From NCBI GenBank assembly GCA_003539495.1, contig DPPB01000032.1, forward strand, positions 331 through 20,512: 20,182 nt of DNA, in the 5' to 3' direction. The notes under the pieces were generated by a model. It had not been told where the DNA came from, did not search any database, and saw nothing but the letters and a program-made list of their open reading frames with translations. Shown here piece by piece: positions 1 to 6,290 of the stretch (the first letter of the stretch is position 1; each line of letters begins with the position of its first letter). The translations under genes and the position numbers were made by a program. This DNA is from Oscillibacter sp. Lineage in GTDB: Bacteria; Bacillota; Clostridia; Oscillospirales; Oscillospiraceae.

Positions 1-163
1 GGAGGACGAGCTGGTGATGGACGACGAGGGCCACATCTCCAAGCACCAGGTCATGCGGCTGTCCTTTACCTATGACCACCGCCTCATCGACGGCGCCGTG
101 GCCGCCAAGTTCGTGATGGCTCTCCGGGATCTGCTGGAGAAGCCCATGAGCATCATCCTGTAA
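1..163 (+). CDS. Dihydrolipoamide acyltransferase (E2) of a 2-oxoacid dehydrogenase complex, C-terminal end only
   Basis: The reading frame is open from base 2 and ends in TAA at 161-163; the gene starts outside the window. The 53 visible codons contain DHRLIDG, the E2 active-site motif (DHRxxDG) whose histidine takes part in acyl transfer from lipoyl to CoA, and end in LEKPMSIIL, a typical E2 C-terminus. The protein would be the core of a pyruvate, acetoin or branched-chain dehydrogenase complex in the cytoplasm; which one cannot be told from this fragment. The E3 gene follows after 18 bp, so the two are very probably co-transcribed. Confidence 0.93.
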   Translation, partial: EDELVMDDEGHISKHQVMRLSFTYDHRLIDGAVAAKFVMALRDLLEKPMSIIL

Positions 164-181
164 GCGGGGAGGATTAGAAAT

Positions 182-1909
182 ATGGCTTATGAACTGAAAA
201 TGCCCCAGCTGGGCCTGACTATGGAGGAGGGTACTCTTTCCAAGTGGCTCAAGCACGAGGGCGATACCGTGAAGGCCGGCGAGGTGGTGGCGGAGATCAC
301 CACCGATAAGCTGACCAACGAGCTGACCAGCGAGCAGGACGGCGTTATGCTGAAGCTCGTGGCTCAGGAGGGTGACGACATTCCCGTCAAGGGCACCCTG
401 GCCTGGATCGGCCAGGCCGGCGAGGCTGTGCCCGGTGCAGTACCTGCCGCTGTGGCGGCGGCCGTGCCCCAGGCTCCAGCGGCGCCTGCCGCTGCCCCTG
501 CCGGCGGCAAAAAGTCCGTCATCGTCATCGGCGGCGGCCCCGGTGGCTATGTGGCTGCCATCCGCGCCGCGCAGCTGGGTGCGGAGGTCACCGTTGTGGA
601 GAAGCAGTACCTGGGCGGCACCTGCCTGAATGTGGGCTGCATTCCCACTAAGTGCCTGCTGCATTCCGCCGAGCTGGTGGAGCAGATCAAGACCCAGGGT
701 AAGGAAATCGGCGTGGAGGTAGAGGGCGTCAAGGTCAACTTCCCCCAGGTCATCGCCCATAAGAACGCCATCAGCAAGCAGCTCACCAGCGGTGTGGCCG
801 GCCTGCTGAAGCTGAATAAGGTCAAGAAGGTGGACGGCACCGCCAAGTTCACCGGCGAGAAGCAGCTGGAGGTCACCAAGGCCGACGGCAGCAAGGAGAC
901 CATGACCGCCGACGCCATTATCGTGGCCACCGGCTCCGTCAATGCCCAGCCCCCCATTCCCGGCCTGAAGGAAAACCCCAACTGCATCGACTCCACCGGC
1001 GCTCTGTCCCTGGAGAAGCTGCCCCAGACCATGGTGGTCATCGGCGGCGGCGTCATCGGCTTGGAGCTGGCCTGCGCTTACGCAGCCTTCGGCACCAAGA
1101 TCACCGTGGTGGAGGCTATGGACCATATGCTGCCCATGCTGGATGGCGATCTGACCAAGATCGGCGTGGCCCACATGAAGAAGATGGGCATGGACTTCCA
1201 TCTGGAGTGTCCTGTGCAGTCTGTGGAGAGCAGCCCCGTGGGCGCCAAGGTGGTCTGCAAGGATAAGAGCGGCAAGACCGTCACCTTTGAGGCGGAGAAG
1301 GTGCTGGTGGCCATCGGCCGCAAGGCCAATACCGCCGGGCTGGACCTGGCCGCCGGAAAAATCGACAACGACAAGGGCCGCATCCTGGTAAATGACAAGA
1401 TGGAGACCAATGTGCCCGGCGTGTACGCCATCGGCGATTGCGTGTTCGGCCATGCACAGCTGGCCCACACCGCCTCCGCCATGGGCGAGGTAGCCTCGGA
1501 GAATATCTGCGGCCTGGAGGCTCACTACTGCGAAAAGACCAATCCCACCTGCGTGTACATGGAGCCGGAGGCGGCCTCCGTGGGTCTGACCGAGGAGCAG
1601 TGTAAGGCCCAGGGCATTGCCTACAAGGTGGGCAAGTTCTCCATGAGCGCCAACGGCAAGGCCCTGATCCTTAACGGCGGCGAGGGCCTGGTGAAGATCA
1701 TCGCCGGGGCCGAGTACGGTGAGATTTTGGGTATGCACATCATCGGGCCCCGGGCTACCGACCTCATCGCTGAGGGCGCCTTGGCCATCGAGGGTGAGAT
1801 GACCCTGGATGAGATCATCGACACCATCCACTCTCACCCCACTGTCACGGAGACCATGCGCGAGGCGGCGCTGAACGCCGAAAAGCGTGCCATTCATACC
1901 AAAAACTGA
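182..1909 (+). CDS. lpdA: Dihydrolipoyl dehydrogenase (E3) with N-terminal lipoyl domain
   Basis: This 575-residue protein reoxidises the dihydrolipoyl groups of the E2 core with NAD+. Residues 1-80 form a biotinyl/lipoyl domain with the modified lysine K43 in TTDKLTNE. An Ala/Pro-rich flexible linker follows at about 82-108. The FAD-binding GGGPGG is at 117-122, the redox pair C148/C153 lies in TCLNVGC, an NAD-binding GGGVIG sits near residue 290, and a second FAD motif reads AIGDC. The catalytic pair H552/E557 is in HSHPTVTE near the end. The fusion explains why it is about 100 residues longer than a plain E3. Ribosome site GGGGAGG lies at 166-172, just upstream of the ATG. It follows the E2 gene by 18 bp and precedes a terminator and lplA, whose product can lipoylate both E2 and this domain. 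Confidence 0.96.
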   Translation: MAYELKMPQLGLTMEEGTLSKWLKHEGDTVKAGEVVAEITTDKLTNELTSEQDGVMLKLVAQEGDDIPVKGTLAWIGQAGEAVPGAVPAAVAAAVPQAPAAPAAAPAGGKKSVIVIGGGPGGYVAAIRAAQLGAEVTVVEKQYLGGTCLNVGCIPTKCLLHSAELVEQIKTQGKEIGVEVEGVKVNFPQVIAHKNAISKQLTSGVAGLLKLNKVKKVDGTAKFTGEKQLEVTKADGSKETMTADAIIVATGSVNAQPPIPGLKENPNCIDSTGALSLEKLPQTMVVIGGGVIGLELACAYAAFGTKITVVEAMDHMLPMLDGDLTKIGVAHMKKMGMDFHLECPVQSVESSPVGAKVVCKDKSGKTVTFEAEKVLVAIGRKANTAGLDLAAGKIDNDKGRILVNDKMETNVPGVYAIGDCVFGHAQLAHTASAMGEVASENICGLEAHYCEKTNPTCVYMEPEAASVGLTEEQCKAQGIAYKVGKFSMSANGKALILNGGEGLVKIIAGAEYGEILGMHIIGPRATDLIAEGALAIEGEMTLDEIIDTIHSHPTVTETMREAALNAEKRAIHTKN

Positions 1910-1926
1910 GTTAGCCTTATCCCTTT

Positions 1927-1969
1927 CCCTCCGAGAGCTTCCCCTCTCTCACTCTCGGAGGGATTTTTT
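1927..1969 (+). terminator. Intrinsic terminator after lpdA
   Basis: An 11-bp perfect stem (CCCTCCGAGAG at 1927-1937 with CTCTCGGAGGG at 1952-1962) with a pyrimidine-rich loop is followed by a run of six T. It ends the dehydrogenase operon; lplA begins 23 bp later, so lplA depends on read-through or on a promoter I could not identify. Confidence 0.9.
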
Positions 1970-1991
1970 CTCACAAACAGGAGGATAATGC

Positions 1992-3002
1992 ATGCAGCGT
2001 GCTGTACACTATTTAGAAACGGGCTCCCAAAGTCCATATTACAATCTTGCCTTTGAGGAGTATGTGCTGACCCACCGCACTCAGGGCGACTATCTTTTGC
2101 TGTGGCAGAATGAAAACACCATCGTGGTGGGGCAGAATCAGAATACCGAGGCCGAGATCAACCGCCCCTTTGTGGAGGAGCATCACATCCATGTGGTGCG
2201 CCGCAGCACCGGCGGCGGCGCAGTCTATCACGACCTGGGGAATTTGAACTATTCCTTTATCACCGACGCCGGAGACAAGGCCAGCATCAGCATGGACCGC
2301 TTCACAAGCCCTGTGGTAGAGGCGCTGAAGGGCCTGGGACTGAAGGCGGAGGCCTCCGGCCGCAACGATATTTTGGTGGAGGGGCGGAAGGTTTCCGGCA
2401 CGGCCCAGCGGCTGTACGGAAACCGTATCCTGCACCACGGGACCCTACTTTTTGATGCTGACCCCGATATGGTGGCCGGGGCCCTGCAGGTGGACCCGGA
2501 GAAGTTCCGCTCCAAGAGCACCAAATCCGTCCGCAGCCGCATCGGCAATATCCGCAGCTTTTTGAAGCAGGATATGGATATGCCCGCCTTTTGGGCGTAT
2601 CTGAAAGAGGCCCTGGCCGGCAGCGGAATGGTGTTTGACACCCTGACAGCCGATGAGCTGGCGCAGGTGGACAAGCTGAAGACGGAGAAATACGACACCT
2701 GGGAGTGGAACTATGGCCGCTCGCCTAAGTTCGATATGACCGGTAAGCGCTACTGGGACGGCGGCTGCCTGGAGGTAGGCGTCTCTGTGTCCCACGGCTG
2801 TATAACAGATATCCGCTTCAATGGCGATTTTCTGGCGGTTTGCAGCATAGAGCCGCTGGTGGAGGCCCTGCGAGGCGTCCCCTTCCGCCGGGAAGATGTC
2901 TGCCGGGTGCTGAACAGCCTGTCGATATCAAAGCTGCTCGGCGCCATCACAGAGGAGCAGGTGCTGGACACAATCTTCTGCGATGATTGTCCGCCGGCGT
3001 GA
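1992..3002 (+). CDS. lplA: Lipoate-protein ligase A
   Basis: The 336-residue protein activates free lipoate with ATP and attaches it to lipoyl-domain lysines. The N-terminal catalytic domain shows VVGQNQN (45-51), the lipoate/ATP-binding block RRSTGGGAVYHDLGN at 70-84, GRNDILVEGRKVSGTAQ with the conserved lysine K133, and HHGTLLFD near 148. The last 85 or so residues match the small accessory C-terminal domain of bacterial LplA. Ribosome site AGGAGG at 1980-1985 fits the ATG at 1992; an ATG at 1988 is out of frame. Its position right after lipoyl-bearing E2 and E3 genes supports a role in scavenging exogenous lipoate for this complex. No lipA or lipB is in view. Confidence 0.94.
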   Translation: MQRAVHYLETGSQSPYYNLAFEEYVLTHRTQGDYLLLWQNENTIVVGQNQNTEAEINRPFVEEHHIHVVRRSTGGGAVYHDLGNLNYSFITDAGDKASISMDRFTSPVVEALKGLGLKAEASGRNDILVEGRKVSGTAQRLYGNRILHHGTLLFDADPDMVAGALQVDPEKFRSKSTKSVRSRIGNIRSFLKQDMDMPAFWAYLKEALAGSGMVFDTLTADELAQVDKLKTEKYDTWEWNYGRSPKFDMTGKRYWDGGCLEVGVSVSHGCITDIRFNGDFLAVCSIEPLVEALRGVPFRREDVCRVLNSLSISKLLGAITEEQVLDTIFCDDCPPA

Positions 3003-3093
3003 GATATCAAGTGATAGCTGTGCTCTGTGTGCCTTGATTGGTGAGATATACGCCAATCGGCTCCTGCCGGGTGCCTTTCCTCATTATTGCAAG

Positions 3094-3134
3094 AAAATAC
3101 CCCTGTTTCGTTTTGCCGAAACAGGGGTATTTTT
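3094..3134. terminator. Bidirectional terminator between convergent lplA and the ABC ATPase gene
   Basis: A 17-bp perfect inverted repeat (3094-3110 and 3117-3134, loop TTTTGC) with A-tract on one side and T-tract on the other can stop transcription from both sides. It lies between lplA on plus and the ATPase gene on minus. Confidence 0.9.
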
Positions 3135-3256
3135 GAAGCTTTTTGACAGATGAAAAAGAGGCGGGGCCCGGCCAAATGAGTCTGCCGTTTTCTCTGCAGC
3201 CGGTGTATATCCAGCCTTGACATAAGGAACAAGGCCGATGGGTCAGAGGCGTTTTT

Positions 3257-4000
3257 TTACAGCACCTTGTTGAGAAAGCTGATCAGGCGCGGACTTTCGG
3301 GGTGCGCAAAGAGCTCGTGAGAGGGCTTGTCCTCCTCTATGTGCCCGCCGTCCAGGAATATGGTGCGGCTGCTGACCTCACGGGCAAAGCGCATCTCATG
3401 GGTGACGACGATCATGGTCATGCCGCTTTCCGCAAGATTTTTCATAACATCCAGCACCTCCCCGATCATTTCCGGGTCAAGGGCGCTGGTCGGCTCGTCA
3501 AAGAGCATCACCTCGGGATCCATCATCAGCGAACGCACAATGGCTATGCGCTGCTTCTGCCCGCCGGAGAGCTGGCTGGGGTATGCGTCGGCGCGGTCAG
3601 CCAGCCCCACGCGGCCAAGCAGTTCCAAGGCCTTGGCCTCTGCCTCCGCCCGATCCATGCCCTTAATGCGGATGGGGCCGGCGGTCAGGTTTTTCATCAC
3701 ATTCATATTGTTGAACAGGTTGAACTGCTGGAACACCATGCCCATTTTCTGCCGGTGCTGGTCGATATGCTTGCTTTGTCCCTTGGCGCAGATGTCCACG
3801 CTGTCAATCAGGATCTGCCCGGAGGTCGGCTTTTCCAGCAGATTCAGGCAGCGCAGAAAGGTGCTTTTGCCGCCGCCGGAGGGACCGATAATGGATACCA
3901 CCTCGTTTTTATTAAAGGAAACGCTGATGTTCTTGAGGACCTCAAGCTTATGAAAGCTTTTACACAGGTCTATGACCTGCAGGATATTTTCACTTGCCAT
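3257..4000 (-). CDS. Polar amino-acid ABC transporter, ATP-binding protein (GlnQ/ArtP type)
   Basis: The 247-residue ATPase powers amino-acid uptake. Walker A is GPSGGGKST at 39-47, the Q-loop is at FQQF (about 90-93), the ABC signature LSGGQKQR is at 144-151, Walker B is VMLFDEP at 164-170, the D-loop SALD is at 172-175 and the H-loop is H201. Length and sequence fit the polar amino-acid transport (PAAT) family. Its start overlaps the end of the permease gene by 11 bp, indicating translational coupling. It is the last gene of the importer operon and is followed by the bidirectional terminator at 3094-3134. The exact substrate cannot be read from the ATPase. Confidence 0.96.
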   Translation of the reverse strand: MASENILQVIDLCKSFHKLEVLKNISVSFNKNEVVSIIGPSGGGKSTFLRCLNLLEKPTSGQILIDSVDICAKGQSKHIDQHRQKMGMVFQQFNLFNNMNVMKNLTAGPIRIKGMDRAEAEAKALELLGRVGLADRADAYPSQLSGGQKQRIAIVRSLMMDPEVMLFDEPTSALDPEMIGEVLDVMKNLAESGMTMIVVTHEMRFAREVSSRTIFLDGGHIEEDKPSHELFAHPESPRLISFLNKVL

Positions 4001-4691
4001 GATTCATCTTCCTTTCTGCCAGTGAGATCAGGCGGCCGCCCGTAAAGGTCATCGCAAAATAGCACAGCGCCGCGATAGCAAGGCAGGTCAGGCTCTTGTA
4101 GGTGACGGCGATGACATCATTGGTGCGGAACATCAGGTCGGCAAGGCCGATAACGGAGACGATGGAGGATTCCTTGATAACGGTGACAAACTCATTGCCC
4201 AGGGCCGGGAGGATATTGCGGATAGCCTGGGGCAAAACGACCAGCCGCATAGCCTGACCGTGGCTGAAGCCGATGCTGCGCGCAGCCTCCATCTGGCCGT
4301 AGTCCACAGCCTGCACACCGGAGCGGATGATCTCAGCCACATAGGCACAGCTGTTGATGCTCATGGCGATAATCCCGGCGGAAAAACGCGAAAAATTCGG
4401 GATCCAGGCAATATCGGGAAGCGCAAAGCCGATCATGGGCAGACCGTAAAAAATGAACATGAGCTGCACCATCAGCGGTGTTCCGCGGATAAACTCAATG
4501 TAGGCCATTGCGAACCAGCGAAGGGGCGGAATTTTACTCATGCGCATACAGGACATGAGCGTGCCGAAAATCGTACCGAATAACACGGTGAAGGCTGCGA
4601 TGATCAGGGTGTTGACAATGCCCTCCTCAAAGAAGCTGTGGTACCGGGCGATGAGCTGTCCGATGGTCTCGATAAACTCGATGAATTTCAT
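3990..4691 (-). CDS. Polar amino-acid ABC transporter, permease
   Basis: This 233-residue membrane protein has the size and hydrophobic pattern of HisM/GlnP-type permeases. A periplasm-facing start (residues 1-20) is followed by several membrane segments. The cytoplasmic EAA loop that docks the ATPase is GQMEAARSIGFSHGQAMRLV. FIRGTPLMVQL, a well conserved family motif, is in the first half. A GAGGAGG ribosome site at 4698-4704 precedes the ATG. Only one permease gene is present, so the membrane unit would be a homodimer. A hairpin and a 190-nt repeat element separate it from the binding-protein gene upstream. Confidence 0.94.
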   Translation of the reverse strand: MKFIEFIETIGQLIARYHSFFEEGIVNTLIIAAFTVLFGTIFGTLMSCMRMSKIPPLRWFAMAYIEFIRGTPLMVQLMFIFYGLPMIGFALPDIAWIPNFSRFSAGIIAMSINSCAYVAEIIRSGVQAVDYGQMEAARSIGFSHGQAMRLVVLPQAIRNILPALGNEFVTVIKESSIVSVIGLADLMFRTNDVIAVTYKSLTCLAIAALCYFAMTFTGGRLISLAERKMNHGK

Positions 4692-4713
4692 GGGGAACCC
4701 TCCTCAATGCATA

Positions 4714-4747
4714 GCCGGGCTTCGCCGCCGAAACGGCGAAGCCCGTG
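4714..4747. repeat. 34-bp direct repeat A, copy 1 (complete hairpin)
   Basis: Identical over 34 bp to 4948-4981. It consists of a 12-bp stem (CGGGCTTCGCCG with CGGCGAAGCCCG), loop CCGAAA, and two extra bases on each side. Lying between the binding-protein and permease genes, the hairpin without a T-tract would act as an intra-operon attenuator or mRNA stabiliser. The sequences outside the 34 bp differ at once, and element A lies exactly between the copies. Confidence 0.9.
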
Positions 4748-4939
4748 AGACTGTCGAAAAACCCTTTGGGTTTTTCCGACAAAAGGTTTGCGGTCTGCTG
4801 CGCGCATAATTTGCCCGTCTGTGACGGACAAATTCCACACTGGCAGCCCGAGCTGTATTTTCTCTCACGCACATGTCGCGAGAGAAAATGATTTTATCTC
4901 TTTGCCGCCTGCGGGCGGCAAACTCTGCGAGGCTTTTTT
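4748..4939 (-). mobile_element. Structured repeat element, copy A (no transposase)
   Basis: About 192 nt that recur in inverted orientation at 6065-6255, roughly 85% alike by eye. Shared landmarks read on minus are: AAAAAAGCCTCGCAGAG at one end, a hairpin TTTGCCGCC/GGCGGCAAA, a long stem around ATTTTCTC, CTGCCAGTGTGGAATTTGTC with a stem AATTTGYCCGTC/GACGGACAAATT, GCGCGCATAATTTG (its complement), and a terminal stem GTCGGAAAA...TTTTCGAC ending CGACAGTCT. No protein long enough to be a transposase fits, and no clear terminal inverted repeats are visible. The strand given is the one starting AAAAAAGCC; it is arbitrary. It lies within the importer operon and is presumably transcribed with it. Confidence 0.75.
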
Positions 4940-4947
4940 GCCACGCT

Positions 4948-4981
4948 GCCGGGCTTCGCCGCCGAAACGGCGAAGCCCGTG
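4948..4981. repeat. 34-bp direct repeat A, copy 2 (complete hairpin)
   Basis: Exact copy of 4714-4747, 200 bp away, on the other side of element A and 34 bp after the stop codon of the binding-protein gene. Together the pair has the form of a target duplication made when element A was inserted. Confidence 0.9.
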
Positions 4982-5015
4982 TTTTGCGTACTTATGCTGT
5001 TCTCTCGCCTGTGTT

Positions 5016-5882
5016 TTACAGGCCGAGGCTGGCGGCCAGCTTAACAGCCTCATCGTAAGCCTTCTGATAGCTGCCGTCGGAGGTGACCTTGTCGATGACC
5101 TGGTTCACAGCGGCCACCAGATCCTCGTTGCCCTTGGCGATCACGACGGACTTACCGAAGGAGGCCTCCTCTGCGGTGAAGGCAAAATTGGAAACCTCCA
5201 GACCGCCGTTGCTGGTGGCCACCAGAGACTCACCCACAGCCTGATCCACCACCAGGCCGGCAATGTTGCCATTCTGAACCTCCAGGGCAAGGGCGGGGTA
5301 CTTCTCCAGCTCAAAGAGCTCACTGTCGGGGAGGGCGGACTGGATCAGCTGGGACTGAATGGTGCCCTTCTGTGCGCCAACCTTCTGCCCGGCAAGGGAT
5401 TCCTTGGTGGAGTAGACGTCTGCGTTGCCGGTCTTGACGATCAGCAGCTGTGCGCTGGTCTCATAGAGGTTGCTGAAGTCGATCTCCTTTGCACGCTCAG
5501 GGGTGTTGGTGAAGGCTGCGATGCCCAGGTCAACCTGTCCGGATTGAACAGCGGGGATGATGCCGTCGAAGGACATGTCCACTACCTCCAGCTGAACGCC
5601 CAGGCTGTCGGCAATCTGCTGTGCCAGCCACATATCGCAGCCAACGAAGTTAGCGTCCAAGTCCTTGAACTCATAGGGGGCATACTGGGCCTCGGTGCCC
5701 ACAACCAGCTTGCCGCTGTCCTTGATCTTTTTGAGCAGGGCTCCGGTCTGCTCCTGCTGGGTGTCGCCGCTTCCGCCGCCGGCCTGATCGTTGGTCTTGC
5801 TGCAGCCGGTCATAACCGACAGCAGCATCAGCACGCCAAGTGCCAATGCAAGCATCTTCTTTGCCAAGTTAAAATTTTTCAT
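5016..5882 (-). CDS. Amino-acid ABC transporter substrate-binding lipoprotein
   Basis: The 288-residue protein has a lipoprotein signal (KK, hydrophobic stretch, then MTGC with lipidated C27) and a type-II periplasmic-binding fold of the polar amino-acid family. Recognisable blocks are GTEAQYAPYEF, a DxxxAxxIADSLG helix, DMSFDGIIPAVQSGQVDLG, and TPERAKEIDFS, whose arginine occupies the ligand alpha-carboxylate position in HisJ/GlnH-like proteins. I chose the ATG at 5882 because GGAGG sits 6 bp upstream; an in-frame ATG at 5903 lies inside the leader palindrome and has no ribosome site. It heads the importer operon from a promoter at 5936-5963. Arginine or another cationic amino acid is a possible ligand, suggested only by the ARG box. 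Confidence 0.94.
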   Translation of the reverse strand: MKNFNLAKKMLALALGVLMLLSVMTGCSKTNDQAGGGSGDTQQEQTGALLKKIKDSGKLVVGTEAQYAPYEFKDLDANFVGCDMWLAQQIADSLGVQLEVVDMSFDGIIPAVQSGQVDLGIAAFTNTPERAKEIDFSNLYETSAQLLIVKTGNADVYSTKESLAGQKVGAQKGTIQSQLIQSALPDSELFELEKYPALALEVQNGNIAGLVVDQAVGESLVATSNGGLEVSNFAFTAEEASFGKSVVIAKGNEDLVAAVNQVIDKVTSDGSYQKAYDEAVKLAASLGL

Positions 5883-5897
5883 ACTTTCCTCCGCTTC

Positions 5898-5913
5898 ATG
5901 CATTTAAATGCAT
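5898..5913. promoter_or_regulatory. Perfect palindrome matching an ArgR/AhrC ARG box
   Basis: ATGCATTTAAATGCAT is a 16-bp perfect palindrome whose inner 14 bp fit the ArgR consensus TGNATWWWWATNCA at every position. It lies about 20 bp downstream of the expected transcription start and just before the ribosome site of the binding-protein gene, where a bound repressor would block elongation or initiation. ArgR sites usually occur in pairs; a second good box is not evident. Confidence 0.55.
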
Positions 5914-5935
5914 ATTCATATGTTTTATGTGCATA

Positions 5936-5963
5936 ATTATACACGCGTAGATGGATTTGTAAA
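5936..5963 (-). promoter_or_regulatory. Promoter of the amino-acid importer operon
   Basis: On minus, TTTACA (5958-5963), a 16-bp spacer and a perfect TATAAT (5936-5941) lie upstream of the binding-protein gene. The predicted transcript would start near 5929 and carry the ARG-box palindrome in its leader. Confidence 0.75.
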
Positions 5964-6017
5964 TAGCCGTCTATCACAATATTGCAAAAAAAATAAGCAC
6001 CCAAATTGTGCAAAAAT

Positions 6018-6056
6018 GCAAAAAGGGGAGAAGCTGTCAAAACGACAGCTTCTCCC
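6018..6056 (-). terminator. Terminator downstream of the aminotransferase gene
   Basis: On minus, a 12-bp stem (GGAGAAGCTGTC with GACAGCTTCTCC, five-base loop) is followed by CCTTTTTTGC and further T-rich sequence. It is the distal copy of a duplicated hairpin; the proximal copy, at the stop codon of the aminotransferase gene, lacks the T-tract. Confidence 0.88.
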
Positions 6057-6060
6057 TGCG
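6027..6060. repeat. 34-bp direct repeat B, copy 1 (terminator hairpin)
   Basis: Matches 6257-6290 at 32 of 34 positions (differences near the loop and at the fifth base from the end). It contains a complete hairpin. Bases outside the 34 differ at both ends. The sequence is unrelated to direct repeat A, yet it has the same length and the same relation to a copy of the same element. Confidence 0.88.
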
Positions 6061-6064
6061 TATT

Positions 6065-6255
6065 AAAAAAGCCTCGCAGAGTTTGCCGCCCGCAGGAGGC
6101 AAAGGAATAAGATCATTTTCACTCGCGACCTGTGCGTGAGAGAAAATACCGCTCAGGCTGCCAGTGTGGAATTTGTCCGTCTTTGACGGACAAATTATGC
6201 GCGCAGCAGACTTGGGGCCCTTTGTCGGAAAACCCGGAGGGCTTTTCGACAATCT
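6065..6255 (+). mobile_element. Structured repeat element, copy B (no transposase)
   Basis: About 191 nt, the inverted counterpart of 4748-4939. It begins AAAAAAGCCTCGCAGAG, contains CAGTGTGGAATTTGTCCGTC followed by its partner GACGGACAAATTATGCGCGC (a 12-bp perfect stem here), and ends CGACAATCT. Four hairpins seen in copy A are kept with scattered substitutions. It separates the two copies of direct repeat B, and thus splits the aminotransferase stop-codon hairpin from its T-tract. Four further bases (TATT) lie between repeat B copy 1 and the element. Confidence 0.75.
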
Positions 6256-6256
6256 C

Positions 6257-6290
6257 GGAGAAGCTGTCAAAACAACAGCTTCTCCATGCG
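6257..6290. repeat. 34-bp direct repeat B, copy 2 (hairpin overlapping the aminotransferase stop codon)
   Basis: Second copy of the 34-bp hairpin repeat. On minus it encodes the last residues MEKLLF and the TGA stop of the aminotransferase, with the stop in the hairpin loop. Its stem has one mismatch next to the loop compared with copy 1. Confidence 0.88.

Noticed and set aside
4745..4872. Similar short frames of about 40 codons in elements A (minus) and B (plus), both reading GTG CGT GAG AGA AAA TAC...
   Set aside because: No ribosome site; an indel shifts the frame between the copies near the end and substitutions do not favour synonymous positions. The shared peptide follows from shared nucleotide sequence.
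5883..5903. Earlier ATG for the binding protein
   Set aside because: It lies in the ARG-box palindrome without a ribosome site and would add seven residues before a normal signal peptide.
4788..5936. Long open frame on plus opposite the binding-protein gene
   Set aside because: It is the antisense of a clear lipoprotein gene and has no ribosome site; composition follows the other strand.
5883..6017. T-box or other amino-acid riboswitch before the importer
   Set aside because: The leader is only about 45 nt and has no T-box or specifier-loop sequence; only the DNA palindrome stands out.
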